This document shows, one piece after another, positions 35,931-44,371 of a stretch of DNA of 64,000 bases (positions are counted from its first letter, which is position 1; every line of letters starts with the position of its first letter). Made by a program: the position numbers and the translations under genes. The stretch lies in contig NSJL01000004.1 of NCBI GenBank assembly GCA_002634385.1, forward strand, positions 124,001 through 188,000. Reading direction: 5' to 3'. The stretch is from Nitrospira sp. Lineage in GTDB: Bacteria > Nitrospirota > Thermodesulfovibrionia > Thermodesulfovibrionales > Dissulfurispiraceae. The notes under the pieces are model-generated. The model saw only the letters and a list, made by a program, of their open reading frames with translations. It was not told where the DNA came from and did not search any database.

Positions 35931-36989
35931 TTACGGAGAAAGGGCCAGTGAGAGGATGATGTGCTTTGCATGGAACCAGAGGAGGGGGGAGGCGATTTTT
36001 CCCCACCGCTCCCTCCATCGGGGATACGAAGCGGGATCATTCAATGTCCGGGGGGCCTGCTCGGGGAGATTGCCTTCGGCATCGGCCTGCCGCTCTATCC
36101 ACTCCTTCAGCTCCTCCGCCTTCTCCCTTTGCCCTGCCTCCGTGTAATACCATCCCAGCCACGCGGTGAGCAATATCCATTCGCCTCCCCCATAGTAGGT
36201 ATCTCCGGAATAGCGGTGCACCCCTCCGCCCTCCCGGCGCAACTCCCTCTCGATGCGCCGGACGGTTGACACCATGCGCCGGTCCCCGGGTTCCACCACA
36301 CGATAAGGGGTGGAGAGGGCAACAAGACTCGCATCCACTGTATCCGAACCTGCATACTTGACGAACCTCCCCTCCCTTACCGTCATGGAGAGAAGAAATC
36401 CCTTCATGGCAGGCAGGGCGGTGTGCCGGGTGCTGCAGAAGAGCTCATGGGCACGCAGCCCTGCGTGGATTGAGGCGACGGTATACGTGTGGATATGCCC
36501 GGGCGACTCCTCCCAGCAGTCATAGCAGGGGAAGAGCCAGAGGGCATTCAGATACTCCGCAACCAGTCCTGCCGCACATATCCATTCATCCCGCAGCCGG
36601 GCTCCGGTCATCCGTTGATGTTCACCCAGGGCCCACAGCCAGGTGCCGAACCCGTCCAACTGGAAATTGGTCCACTCCTCTTCCGCTTCATTTCCATTGA
36701 GGTCGTAGCGGGTATGCAGGATGTCGGGTCCGGGGTATTCATTGCGCCGCGCCTTCTCTACGGCCCGCTGCACCGTATCCCGGCGCGCCTCCACCACCCC
36801 GGCCACCCAGTGATGGAAAAGCGCGGCGCTTCCGTGCTCCCCTGCACGGTCCATGGCGTATGCGGTATAGGAGCCGTCCCTGAACCAGCAGTAGCGGTAA
36901 TTCTTGAAATTCAGGCTCGCCTGGTATGCTCCGGAAGGACTCTGATGCCGGAGAATGATCTCAATACTGCGCTCCAGGAGGTGCTTCAT
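35931..36989 (-). CDS. GH15-family glucoamylase-like protein
   Basis: 352 residues covering the (alpha/alpha)6 catalytic barrel only. 'NFKNYRYCWFRDGSYTAYAM' near residue 28, 'NFQLDGFGTWLWALGEHQRM' near 132, and a C-terminal 'YSGDTYYGGGEWILLTAWLG' matching the GH15 catalytic-base region. No signal peptide and no beta-sandwich N-domain. Likely alpha-glucan or trehalose-type hydrolysis in the cytoplasm, or a divergent relative. The start codon overlaps the stop of the AsmA-like gene by 4 bp, so they form an operon. Confidence 0.85.
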   Translation of the reverse strand: MKHLLERSIEIILRHQSPSGAYQASLNFKNYRYCWFRDGSYTAYAMDRAGEHGSAALFHHWVAGVVEARRDTVQRAVEKARRNEYPGPDILHTRYDLNGNEAEEEWTNFQLDGFGTWLWALGEHQRMTGARLRDEWICAAGLVAEYLNALWLFPCYDCWEESPGHIHTYTVASIHAGLRAHELFCSTRHTALPAMKGFLLSMTVREGRFVKYAGSDTVDASLVALSTPYRVVEPGDRRMVSTVRRIERELRREGGGVHRYSGDTYYGGGEWILLTAWLGWYYTEAGQREKAEELKEWIERQADAEGNLPEQAPRTLNDPASYPRWRERWGKIASPLLWFHAKHIILSLALSP

Positions 36990-38626
36990 TTACCGAAGAG
37001 TCCCTTAAGCAGTTCTTCCGCCTCCGACGGTTTTTCCCCCTCTTTCCCCTCCGGACGCAATTCCCTCAAAATTCTCCTCTCTACCTCCCCGGTAATACCC
37101 TTTTTCAGCCGTGACCCCACCCCCGCCGGATTCAGCCCGACCGAGGGCTTTTCCAGGGTGCCGGTTATCCTGAGGGGAATGGTGCTCCATCCCTCCTGGT
37201 CTTTTAAGTATCCCGTGACCTTCGCAGAGGGGGAAAGCTTCGCACTGAGCTGCGGGGAGAGGCTGAGGTCCGTCAGGAGGGCGATTCTTTTGTCAAAACC
37301 GATGGTGCCTGCGGGATTGAGCCTGAGCTGGTCGGAGGAAAGCTTCCCTTCGAGGGAGACCTTCTCGTCCTTTATGACAAAGGTAACCCGCGCCTTTTCG
37401 AAACGGGGGGTCCTGAGCTCTTCGATCCCCGTGTACAGGGCAAGGGCATCGGTAATCCTGGTGCGCTGTACCTGTACCCGGCTCAGATCTACCACTCCCT
37501 TCCCCGCGAGGGACCGTTTCACCGATTCCGCAACTCCCGCACTGCCGGAATCGGTCCTGAAGGCCAGGGAGGCTGCCCCCGTCCCCTCTGCGCTCACCTT
37601 TTCCCCTCCCGCAAAGTGCATGCTCAGAGGATCTATGCCTGCCACACCGTTCCGGTAGGAGTATCCTGCAGAGAGGTTTCGCACGGTAAATCCCTGATAG
37701 CGGGCAACATCCACCTTCAGGTCCCCTGTCACCCTTAGGCCCTTTCCCGGCGAGCCCCGTCTCTCGCGGACCGGACGGCTCTCCGCAGCACTTCCCCGGG
37801 TCCCTGCCCCCCCGTCCCCTATGGCCAGGAGATTCCCGATATCCAGCTCTTTTGCAGAGAGAGAGAGCCGCATGTCGGGAGAGGCGCGGTATTCCCTCAC
37901 CGTACCTACTATTTTCACCGTGTCCTTCCCCAGTGCGGCGGTGAGGTCCATAAGGAGTTGGTCTTGCTTCATGTCCACCCGTCCCGAAACGGTCACCGGG
38001 GCTCCCGCCGTCTTCGCCCGGACGCTCGTAATGATGATATGCCCGCTCCCCACCGCCACATCCATGGGGCTCTTCCCGAGGGAAGTGCTCATATCCACCT
38101 CAGCAATAAGGGCGGTCAACGGGGGAAGTTCTCCCCGGGCATCCGCGAATTCCACGCGTGCATTCTTCACTACTATCCTGTCGATAAGCAGGGCAAGGGG
38201 GAGCCCTCCCTCCTTCTGTTCTCTTTTGCCCGTGCTCCTTTCCTTCATGTCGCTGAAATTATAGGACCCGTCACGTTCCCGTCTTACAAATACATAGGGA
38301 GAGATGATTTCTATCCTCTCAATCACCAATTGCTTTCTGAGGAGGGGTTTCAGCCGGTAATCGAGGATGAATTCTTCCATGCGCGCGAAATCACCGCTCC
38401 CGTCCCGCTGTTTAATGGCGAGGCCCTTTACGGAAATACCCTTGAAGAGAGAGGCGTTCACCTCCTCAATCTGCACTTTCCTTCCGGTGAGGGCTTCCAG
38501 CCGGGGGACGAGAAGAGAGACAAGGACATCGCTCCTCAGGTAGCTTTTTACGAAAAGGGTGAGCCCTGCGAAGAGAACGAGAAGCACCCCGAGCACCACT
38601 CCTGCCACCGCCACCCATTTCTTCAT
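36986..38626 (-). CDS. AsmA-family envelope protein
   Basis: 546 residues: one N-terminal transmembrane helix ('VAVAGVVLGVLLVLFAGLTL') and a long periplasmic beta-rich region beginning 'VPRLEALTGRKVQIEEVNAS', 'RMEEFILDYRLKPLLRKQLV', IERIEIISPYVFVRRERDG: the AsmA/DUF748 pattern, thought to form beta-groove lipid-transfer bridges between membranes. C-terminal AsmA_2-like segment ('ITGTLEKPSVGLNPAGVG'). ATG 38626 with GGAGGG upstream is preferred over one 51 bp earlier. Confidence 0.87.
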   Translation of the reverse strand: MKKWVAVAGVVLGVLLVLFAGLTLFVKSYLRSDVLVSLLVPRLEALTGRKVQIEEVNASLFKGISVKGLAIKQRDGSGDFARMEEFILDYRLKPLLRKQLVIERIEIISPYVFVRRERDGSYNFSDMKERSTGKREQKEGGLPLALLIDRIVVKNARVEFADARGELPPLTALIAEVDMSTSLGKSPMDVAVGSGHIIITSVRAKTAGAPVTVSGRVDMKQDQLLMDLTAALGKDTVKIVGTVREYRASPDMRLSLSAKELDIGNLLAIGDGGAGTRGSAAESRPVRERRGSPGKGLRVTGDLKVDVARYQGFTVRNLSAGYSYRNGVAGIDPLSMHFAGGEKVSAEGTGAASLAFRTDSGSAGVAESVKRSLAGKGVVDLSRVQVQRTRITDALALYTGIEELRTPRFEKARVTFVIKDEKVSLEGKLSSDQLRLNPAGTIGFDKRIALLTDLSLSPQLSAKLSPSAKVTGYLKDQEGWSTIPLRITGTLEKPSVGLNPAGVGSRLKKGITGEVERRILRELRPEGKEGEKPSEAEELLKGLFGK

Positions 38627-38795
38627 TGATCCCTCCGAAAGAGAAGAACTCTCCGCCCCGGCGGGAGAGGAGGACACTTCTGCTATTCAAAGTATAGGGC
38701 ATAAGAGAGAGACATTCCATAGTAAGGCAGCGCCGCGCCCCGGAGAGAGGCAGCAGAAGGGCAGCACTGCTCTCTGGAAACCTCCTATGGTACAA

Positions 38796-38810
38796 ATGGT
38801 ACAATTAAAC
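38796..38810 (+). promoter_or_regulatory. Extended -10 promoter (ATGGTACAATTAAAC), copy 1
   Basis: A 15-mer containing TGGTACAAT (extended -10), identical to 40981-40995 upstream of the half-ferritin gene; a partial duplicate GGTACAAATGGTACAAT sits here. About 20 bp before the next start codon. Confidence 0.5.
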
Positions 38811-38830
38811 AGGACAGGGGAGGAACAGGA

Positions 38831-39175
38831 ATGAGGAAGAGGCCAAAGGAGCCTGCCGTCCCTGCTGAAAGGCATGAGACCGTACGCCAGGAGATTATTT
38901 TTCTTCTGGCAGAGCAAACCCTTTCCGCACGGGACATATCCGCCGAAGTGAGGATTTCGGAAAAAGAGGTCTATGAGCATCTCGAGCACATCCGGCGGAC
39001 GATAATCCAAAGGGAACTCCATCTTGTCATCACGCCCGCCGAATGCAAGAAGTGCGGTTTTCTATTCCGGAAGAGGGAGAGGCTCAGGAAACCGGGAAAG
39101 TGTCCGGTCTGCAGGGGCGAATCCATTGAGGATCCGCTTTTCACCATCTCGGTACCGAAGAGCCACAGCTCGTAG
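38831..39175 (+). CDS. Winged-helix / zinc-ribbon putative transcriptional regulator
   Basis: 114 residues. An N-terminal helix-turn-helix-like half ('TVRQEIIFLLAEQTLSARDI', RISEKEVYEHLEHIRRTI) is joined to a C-terminal zinc ribbon with two CxxC knuckles, CKKCGF and CPVCRG, separated by a basic stretch (RKRERLRKPGK). The layout matches small HTH/zinc-ribbon proteins found in archaea and sulfate-reducer-like bacteria. Function unknown; probable DNA-binding. AGGGGAGGAA precedes the ATG. Confidence 0.8.
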   Translation: MRKRPKEPAVPAERHETVRQEIIFLLAEQTLSARDISAEVRISEKEVYEHLEHIRRTIIQRELHLVITPAECKKCGFLFRKRERLRKPGKCPVCRGESIEDPLFTISVPKSHSS

Positions 39176-39272
39176 CCGTTGCGGGATGACGGCGTGAAAT
39201 GCTCCTCCCGGCTTCTCCTCGTACCCTAAGGGGGAGTGAGCCAAGATGTATCCCCGGCAGTGTACGGGTACG

Positions 39273-39671
39273 TTATCGGACGATAGGAAACTCCTTTGAG
39301 GTCCATTCAGGGTATCCCCCGGGAAAGATCCTGATATTCTTGTAACCCAACTCCCCGGCTGCGCCCGCAGCCTGCCAGCTCAGCATTCAGCCCGCCCCCC
39401 TGCAATAGAAAATCAGGAGGGTATCCTTCTTCTTCGGCAGCACTGTACCCATGCCGGCAAGGGAGTCGGGAGGGACGTTCACGGCAGAGGGAAGATGCCC
39501 TTCCCGGTATTCCTGCACAGTGCGTGCATCCACCAGCACCATCTTTGTTTTCTTCTTCATCAGCCTCTTCACTTCATCGGCATTGAGGGTTTTGAATTCC
39601 TCCGCAACAGCGAGCGAGAAAGAAAAAAGCAGAAAAAGCAGTGGTACCATCCATTTCACTCTCATGAACAC
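39273..39671 (-). CDS. Secreted single-domain rhodanese, putative selenoprotein (Sec95, TGA at 39387-39389)
   Basis: Signal peptide (VPLLFLLFSFSLAVAEE), then a rhodanese domain: 'VLVDARTVQEYREGHLPSAV', NVPPDSLAGMG, and the active-site loop LLIFYCRGAG with catalytic Cys90. The frame then meets TGA, but reading through gives 37 further residues (MLSWQAAGAAGELGYKNIRI, FPGGYPEWTSKEF...) ending at TAA 39273. These supply the final helix and the GGYPEW motif the domain needs. Relatives read roughly FYCGGPTCxLSxxAA, so TGA replaces the second loop cysteine (Cys-x4-Sec). A hairpin at 39357-39372 fits a SECIS. Full product 132 residues, periplasmic. Conventional calling would leave a truncated 94-residue protein. 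Role: probably thiosulfate, polysulfide or selenium/sulfane-sulfur redox chemistry. Confidence 0.85.
39357..39372 (-). promoter_or_regulatory. Candidate SECIS hairpin of the single-domain rhodanese
   Basis: On the minus strand, perfect 6-bp stem GGCTGC / GCAGCC with loop GGGC, the loop beginning 20 nt after the TGA and starting with G. Position and loop agree with bacterial SECIS rules. Confidence 0.65.
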
Positions 39672-39788
39672 CTCTTTTTCGTTTTCGTACGGCTTTGGGG
39701 TATCCTCCCCTGCGTTTTTCTATTGTACCCCACCGGTACGCAAAAAAACGTCGATGCACGACGGGTCTCAGCCCTCCGGCAGTATTCC

Positions 39789-40784
39789 TTACCGTATCTC
39801 CATCCCTTCTCCCCTGAACCTCTTCAGAAGCCGCATTCTCAAAGCGTGTTGTACGGGAAACTGGTCCTCGAAGGCGCGCACGGAACAGGTAAGGGTAAAG
39901 TCGAGGGTAGTATCCCCGAACCCGGGGATAAGCCTCACCAGGGGCCGGGGCTCCTGGAGCATCCCCGGTACCTCCCGGGACGCCTTTTCCGCCTCCTCCC
40001 TGATGAGCCCTTCCACCCTCTCCGGATCGGCAGAAGAGGGGACCCGCACAACAAGGGAAAGGGACAGGGCCACTTCGGGAAGACAATAATTGGTGACGAT
40101 ACTCTGCGCTAATTTATTATTCGGGATCACCACCATAGTGTTCGCCAGTGTCCGAATCCTCGTTGTCCTCCAGGTGATGTCTTCTATATATCCCTCCTGC
40201 CCTCCGTCGAGCCGCACGAAATCGCCGATTCTGAGGGACTTCTCCATCAGGATATGGACTCCGGCGAAGAGGTTGGAGAGGGTGTCCTGCAGGGCAAGGG
40301 CCACGGCGAGCCCGCCGACTCCGAGGGCCGTAACCAGGGGAGCGATGGAAATACCCAGAAAGCTCAGAATGATGAGAATGCCCAGCAAAAGGATGGTACC
40401 CTTAAAAACACCGTAGGCGAGACCGGTGGTGGAGAGAGGGAGGGAGGATTTGCGGACATAGTTTTTGAAGATCATTCCGGCAAGATTTGCTGTGGCGATG
40501 GTAAAGGAAAAGATCACCATGACATGGAGCCCCCGCCTCAGGAGGACAAGATATTTTTGCGGGAGCTCCGAGAAGGCGATGCCCGCATAGAGGCCGACGG
40601 CGATGCACCAGAAGAGGGAGGGGGTCCTTATCGCTCCAATCAGGATATCGTCCAGGTCGGTGCGGGTACCCGAGGCCCATCGATGGAGAGAACGGAAGAG
40701 GACGCCCCGAACCCCCAGGGTCAGGAAGAAGACAAGAAAGGCGATAATGAAAGACGGCGCGATGACACTCAATGAGACATCCAT
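39789..40784 (-). CDS. MscS-family mechanosensitive channel
   Basis: 331 residues. Four or so transmembrane helices, the last (TM3-like) rich in Gly and Ala: 'VTALGVGGLAVALALQDTLS', followed by NLFAGVHILMEKSLRIGDFV and the beta domain 'GYIEDITWRTTRIRTLANTM', 'VVIPNNKLAQSIVTNYCLPE'. Small-conductance, tension-gated inner-membrane channel releasing solutes on hypo-osmotic shock. GGGAGG precedes the ATG. Confidence 0.94.
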   Translation of the reverse strand: MDVSLSVIAPSFIIAFLVFFLTLGVRGVLFRSLHRWASGTRTDLDDILIGAIRTPSLFWCIAVGLYAGIAFSELPQKYLVLLRRGLHVMVIFSFTIATANLAGMIFKNYVRKSSLPLSTTGLAYGVFKGTILLLGILIILSFLGISIAPLVTALGVGGLAVALALQDTLSNLFAGVHILMEKSLRIGDFVRLDGGQEGYIEDITWRTTRIRTLANTMVVIPNNKLAQSIVTNYCLPEVALSLSLVVRVPSSADPERVEGLIREEAEKASREVPGMLQEPRPLVRLIPGFGDTTLDFTLTCSVRAFEDQFPVQHALRMRLLKRFRGEGMEIR

Positions 40785-40980
40785 GTGTCCTCCCTGCAGC
40801 CTGCAACTCCTTACTCCCTATTATCCACGAATTCACTGCAGAGGGCAAAGAGAGAGCGATCAAAAGGGACGGTATGGTAGGTATCCTTGGGTGTGGGTCC
40901 AGGGGAGGGACTACCCCTGCCCCTCCCTGTTGAAATTCCTGAGGTTCCCCTGCGGGTATTCCTTGAAATTTCCGGCCATG

Positions 40981-40995
40981 ATGGTACAATTAAAC
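40981..40995 (+). promoter_or_regulatory. Extended -10 promoter (ATGGTACAATTAAAC), copy 2
   Basis: Identical 15-mer to 38796-38810, 20 bp before the half-ferritin ATG, with GGGAGGAG ribosome site between. The preceding 40785-40980 shows no other feature. Confidence 0.55.
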
Positions 40996-41015
40996 TAAAA
41001 GATCAGGGAGGAGTC

Positions 41016-41300
41016 ATGCTGTCAAAGATACCGGCGAATTGGGAAAATGTGAAAAAAGGGATGCTGGACAAGGAGATCCTCAGGGCTGCCATCATTGCCG
41101 AGCTGGATGCGGTCAATCTGTACGAGCAGATGGCAGCGCTCACCGATAACAAGAACCTCAAGGTGATTCTTATGGATGTAGCGAAGGAGGAGAAGACCCA
41201 TATCGGGGAGTTCCAGGCCCTCTTGCTGAGACTGGACAAGGAGCAAGTGGAGGAGCTGGAGCACGGTAAAAAAGAGGTGGCGGAATTAACGGGTCAGTGA
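41016..41300 (+). CDS. Half-size ferritin-like diiron protein (EncFtn-like)
   Basis: 94 residues, two helices: AIIAELDAVNLYEQMAALTD and LMDVAKEEKTHIGEFQALLL, carrying Glu-x-x-Tyr and ExxH iron ligands. The length and the 'ELxAVxxYxQ ... EExxH' pattern resemble encapsulated ferritin-like proteins, which form the diiron site between two subunits. No encapsulin shell gene is nearby and no C-terminal targeting peptide is obvious. ATG 41016 is chosen for its ribosome site and promoter; upstream in-frame codons are non-conserved. Confidence 0.75.
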   Translation: MLSKIPANWENVKKGMLDKEILRAAIIAELDAVNLYEQMAALTDNKNLKVILMDVAKEEKTHIGEFQALLLRLDKEQVEELEHGKKEVAELTGQ

Positions 41301-41358
41301 TCGGCGGCCGCCCGGGGACCGGGGTGGAGCGACAACCGCCCGGCCGGAAGGGGAGCAT

Positions 41359-41856
41359 ATGCGTAGTATCATGAAAGGGATTGCCTTTTTCGTTCTTTTG
41401 GCGGTGGCGGGCTGCGCCCACGTCGTCTCCCGGGATGTACGGGAGGCGGCCGACAGGAGCCTGCCGTCGCGCGCCTTCTTCGCCGATCCCGATGCGTACC
41501 GGGGCAAGGTGGTCATCCTCGGGGGGACTATCATTACTACCACGAATACGAAGGAAGGCACCACCATCGAGGTGCTGGAGCAGCCCCTCGATTCGTTTGA
41601 GAGGCCGAAAGACGGAAGGGATGCCTCTTTCGGCAGGTTCATCGTCTTTCACCCCGAATACCTGGACCCCGCAGTGCATACGATGGGAAAGCTTGTCACC
41701 GTAGCCGGTGAGGTGATGGGATCAAAGACGGGGCTTATCGGGGAAATGGAATACCGGTATCCCCTCATCAGAAGCAGGGAAATCCATCTCTTCAGGCCGT
41801 CCGGTCCTTCCCCCGTTTATTTCGGGATAGGAATCGGGATAGGGGGGAGCTTTTGA
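41359..41856 (+). CDS. Slp-family outer-membrane lipoprotein
   Basis: 165 residues with a lipoprotein signal ending in the lipobox LAVAGC (AFFVLLAVAGCAHVV), then the Slp domain: 'FADPDAYRGKVVILGGTIIT', 'EGTTIEVLEQPLDSFERPKD', 'GRFIVFHPEYLDP' and 'GKLVTVAGEVMGSKTGLIGE'. Slp lipoproteins are starvation- or stress-induced outer-membrane proteins of unknown biochemical role. GGAAGGGGAG precedes the ATG. Confidence 0.92.
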   Translation: MRSIMKGIAFFVLLAVAGCAHVVSRDVREAADRSLPSRAFFADPDAYRGKVVILGGTIITTTNTKEGTTIEVLEQPLDSFERPKDGRDASFGRFIVFHPEYLDPAVHTMGKLVTVAGEVMGSKTGLIGEMEYRYPLIRSREIHLFRPSGPSPVYFGIGIGIGGSF

Positions 41857-41909
41857 AGACCTTCCCGGGAGCATTGTGAGAAGAGCTGTTCCGGCAAGGG
41901 CAGCGCGTC

Positions 41910-42350
41910 TCAGAGGGAGGTGTCGATCCACGATTTCAGCTGGTATTCCTGCATGCCGCCGGTGATTTCGTTGACTTTTACTCCATTCCGGTAGAGGAAG
42001 AAAGCGGGGACTCCCTGGATGCGGAACCGGTATGCCAGGGACTGCTCCGTATCCACGTTGACAAGGGCGACTTTCAGCCTGCCTGCCCCTTTCCGGGCTA
42101 TCTCCCGGATGGAGGGGGCCATCGACCTGCAGATGCCGCACCGGGGGGACCAGAACTGTACCAGGACCGCACCGGGCCATTGCAGGACCTCCCGGGGAAA
42201 GGTGGCATCCGTAACGTCCACGGGGACCCTTGGAAAGCTGAGGGGGACTTTGCACTTGCCGCACTTCGGGTGTTCCGGGAGCCGGGATGCCGGAACCCTG
42301 TTGACGGTGCCGCATGACGGGCACCGCAGCAGTACCGGATCTTCCGTCAT
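41910..42350 (-). CDS. Thioredoxin with N-terminal zinc ribbon (TrxC/thioredoxin 2-like)
   Basis: 146 residues. N-terminal two-CxxC zinc finger (RCPSCGTVNRVP, HPKCGKCKVPL) precedes a thioredoxin fold with active site WSPRCGICRSMAPSIREIAR (CGIC instead of CGPC) and the cis-Pro loop 'IQGVPAFFLYRNGVKVNEIT'. Cytoplasmic disulfide reductase, often tied to oxidative stress. The CGIC dipeptide predicts altered redox potential. The YtxH-like gene ends 6 bp upstream. Confidence 0.92.
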   Translation of the reverse strand: MTEDPVLLRCPSCGTVNRVPASRLPEHPKCGKCKVPLSFPRVPVDVTDATFPREVLQWPGAVLVQFWSPRCGICRSMAPSIREIARKGAGRLKVALVNVDTEQSLAYRFRIQGVPAFFLYRNGVKVNEITGGMQEYQLKSWIDTSL

Positions 42351-42356
42351 ATATCC

Positions 42357-42554
42357 CTACAGCACTTTTTCCCTCAGCTTGTCGGCGTACTCCAGCGCTT
42401 GTTCTCTCGCGTCTTCCACGAAATGGCGCAACTGCCTCCTCGTTTTTTTGCCGGACTGAGGGGTCATGAGAAAGGCGAGTCCCGCACCGATTGCCCCTCC
42501 GATGAGAAAGGAAAAGAGAGCGACCAGTCCCGTGTTCCTGCCGTTTCCATTCAT
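42357..42554 (-). CDS. YtxH-like small membrane protein
   Basis: 65 residues from ATG 42554 (GGAGG upstream). One glycine-rich transmembrane helix ('LVALFSFLIGGAIGAGLAFL'), then MTPQSGKKTRRQLRHFVEDA, the YtxH/gas-vesicle-like pattern 'APxSGxxTRxxL', and an amphipathic tail. General-stress-type membrane protein, function unknown. Next to the thioredoxin gene on the same strand. Confidence 0.8.
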   Translation of the reverse strand: MNGNGRNTGLVALFSFLIGGAIGAGLAFLMTPQSGKKTRRQLRHFVEDAREQALEYADKLREKVL

Positions 42555-42610
42555 CAGAGCCTCCTTTGTGCCTTTCACTATCTTAAAAGTACCATGTGAG
42601 GGTAAGAGTG

Positions 42611-44035
42611 TCAAGGGAACTGCTGTGTCCCCAATCCCTCTCCTCCGGCAAGCCTTTTCCCCAGCTCTTCGGCGGGGAGGGGCTTGCTGAACAGGTATCC
42701 CTGCATTTCGTCGCACTTGCTCGAATGGAGAAAGGAGAGCTGTTCCTCGGTCTCCACTCCCTCCGCGATCACCTTCAGTCTCATTTTATGCGCCATTACG
42801 ATCACCGCGTTTACGATGGCCTGATCGTCGGAATCCGTGGTAACTTCGCTGATAAAGGACCGGTCGATTTTCAGCTTCTGGACCGGCAGTTTTTTCAGAT
42901 AGCTCAGGGAGGAGTACCCGGTGCCGAAATCATCGATGGAGAGTTGTACTCCCATTTCGCTCAACCTTTGCAGACGGGGAATCGTCATATCGATATTTTG
43001 CATGGCGGTACTCTCGGTAATCTCGAGATCGAGGTATTTCGAATCAAGGGAGGTTTCCCGGAGCACCCGCTGCACCATTTTCTCCAGGTCGGGCTGGAGG
43101 AACTGATGTGCGGAGAGGTTCACCGTGACCGTTACCGGAGGGAAGCCCTCCTCCTGCCAGAGTCTGTTCTGCTCACACGCGGCACGCAGCACCCACTCCC
43201 CGATGGGGATGATGAGTCCCGTTTCCTCTGCAAGGGGGATGAAATGCAGGGGGGTGAGCATCCCCAGTTCGGGATGGTTCCAGCGGATAAGGGCCTCTAT
43301 TCCCGTAACCTGCCGGGTGCTGATATTCACCTGGGGCTGATAGTAGACAATGAATCCCCCGCTTTCCAGCGTCTGACGCAGGCTGTTTTCCAGGACGATT
43401 CTCTTGAAAGCCCTCATGTTCATGGCAGGGCTGTAGAACTGGTAGCTGCTTGCTCCCTTCTCTTTCGCATGATAGAGAGCGGTATCCGCATTCTGTACCA
43501 GGGTTTCCGCGTTCTCGCCGTCATCCGGGTAAAGACTGGCGCCGACGCTTGCGGAGAGAAAGATCTCGTAGGTGTCTATCATGTGGGGAGCGCGGAGGGC
43601 TTTCATGATCTTCTTTATGATAGTGACCACATCCTGTTCACGTGTGATCTGTGGCAAAAGCACGGCGTATTCGTCCCCCCCGATCCGGGCAATAATGTCC
43701 CCCTCGCGGAGCGTGTCTTTCAGCCGGTAGGTGACGGCTTGCAAAAGACGGTCGCCCGCGGTATGACCCATACAGTCATTAACGGACTTGAAACGATCGA
43801 GATCAATGAGCAGCACTGCCAGCATCTGACGGTTTCGATGCGCCTGCAGTATCTCGAGGGCGAGGTGCTCCATAAAGAGTATGCGGTTGGGCAGGCCGGT
43901 AAGGATATCATGGTATGCCTGGCGGCGCATGGTCTCCCTCATATGGCTCTCCGACTCTCCCAGTTCGCCGACTCTCCGGCGCAGTTCCGCAAGCTCCTCG
44001 ATAAGCTGCCTCTTCGTCTTTTTTTCATCTCTCAT
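42611..44035 (-). CDS. GGDEF-EAL cyclic di-GMP regulator
   Basis: 474 residues from ATG 44035 (GGGGAG upstream), cytoplasmic. An N-terminal coiled coil (about 5-45), GGDEF domain with 'HDILTGLPNRILFMEHLALE', LLIDLDRFKSVNDCMGHTAG and signature RIGGDEYAVLLP (GGDEY, a tolerated variant), then EAL domain: YYQPQVNISTRQVTGIEALI, RWNHPELGMLTPLHFIPLAE, LDLEITESTAM, 'IDDFGTGYSSLSYLKKLPVQ', KIDRSFI and VIAEGVETEEQLSFL. The phosphodiesterase metal ligands appear intact, so net c-di-GMP hydrolysis is likely. No sensory domain is visible. Confidence 0.93.
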   Translation of the reverse strand: MRDEKKTKRQLIEELAELRRRVGELGESESHMRETMRRQAYHDILTGLPNRILFMEHLALEILQAHRNRQMLAVLLIDLDRFKSVNDCMGHTAGDRLLQAVTYRLKDTLREGDIIARIGGDEYAVLLPQITREQDVVTIIKKIMKALRAPHMIDTYEIFLSASVGASLYPDDGENAETLVQNADTALYHAKEKGASSYQFYSPAMNMRAFKRIVLENSLRQTLESGGFIVYYQPQVNISTRQVTGIEALIRWNHPELGMLTPLHFIPLAEETGLIIPIGEWVLRAACEQNRLWQEEGFPPVTVTVNLSAHQFLQPDLEKMVQRVLRETSLDSKYLDLEITESTAMQNIDMTIPRLQRLSEMGVQLSIDDFGTGYSSLSYLKKLPVQKLKIDRSFISEVTTDSDDQAIVNAVIVMAHKMRLKVIAEGVETEEQLSFLHSSKCDEMQGYLFSKPLPAEELGKRLAGGEGLGTQQFP

Positions 44036-44371
44036 GGCGGACTCCCCGGAGCAGCAGGCAGTTGCAGGGACACACGGGAGAGGGAAGGAGATTTCCCTCT
44101 GAAGGGAGTTCCTCTTTGCACGATCCGTGCGCTCTTGCATAGGTTGCGCAGGCACACCCCACTATACAAATTTTATCATGGATTGGGGAGGCCGGTACAT
44201 GAATGAGCCGTCGCTGGCTCCTCTGCCCTTAGACCTGCAGTTACCGTCTATTTTCAGATTGAAAAAATTTGAAACTACAGATAATATAATAATTAAAAAG
44301 TTAAGCTGTTTGTAAACTAACGGAAAGAAACCTGGCGTTGCCAGGAACTACTATCAGACAAAGGGGGAGTT
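44036..44371 (+). promoter_or_regulatory. AT-rich promoter region of the triple-rhodanese gene
   Basis: Gene-free. AT-rich from about 44230, with TATAAT at 44285-44290 and TTGAAA at 44259 (20-bp spacing, so the pair is imperfect). A small hairpin CCTGGC-GTT-GCCAGG at 44331-44345 lies in the leader, ahead of AAGGGGGAG and the ATG at 44372. Confidence 0.45.

Noticed and set aside
42596-44206. 536-residue plus-strand frame opposite the GGDEF-EAL gene
   Set aside because: Antisense to an unambiguous GGDEF/EAL gene; no recognisable fold.
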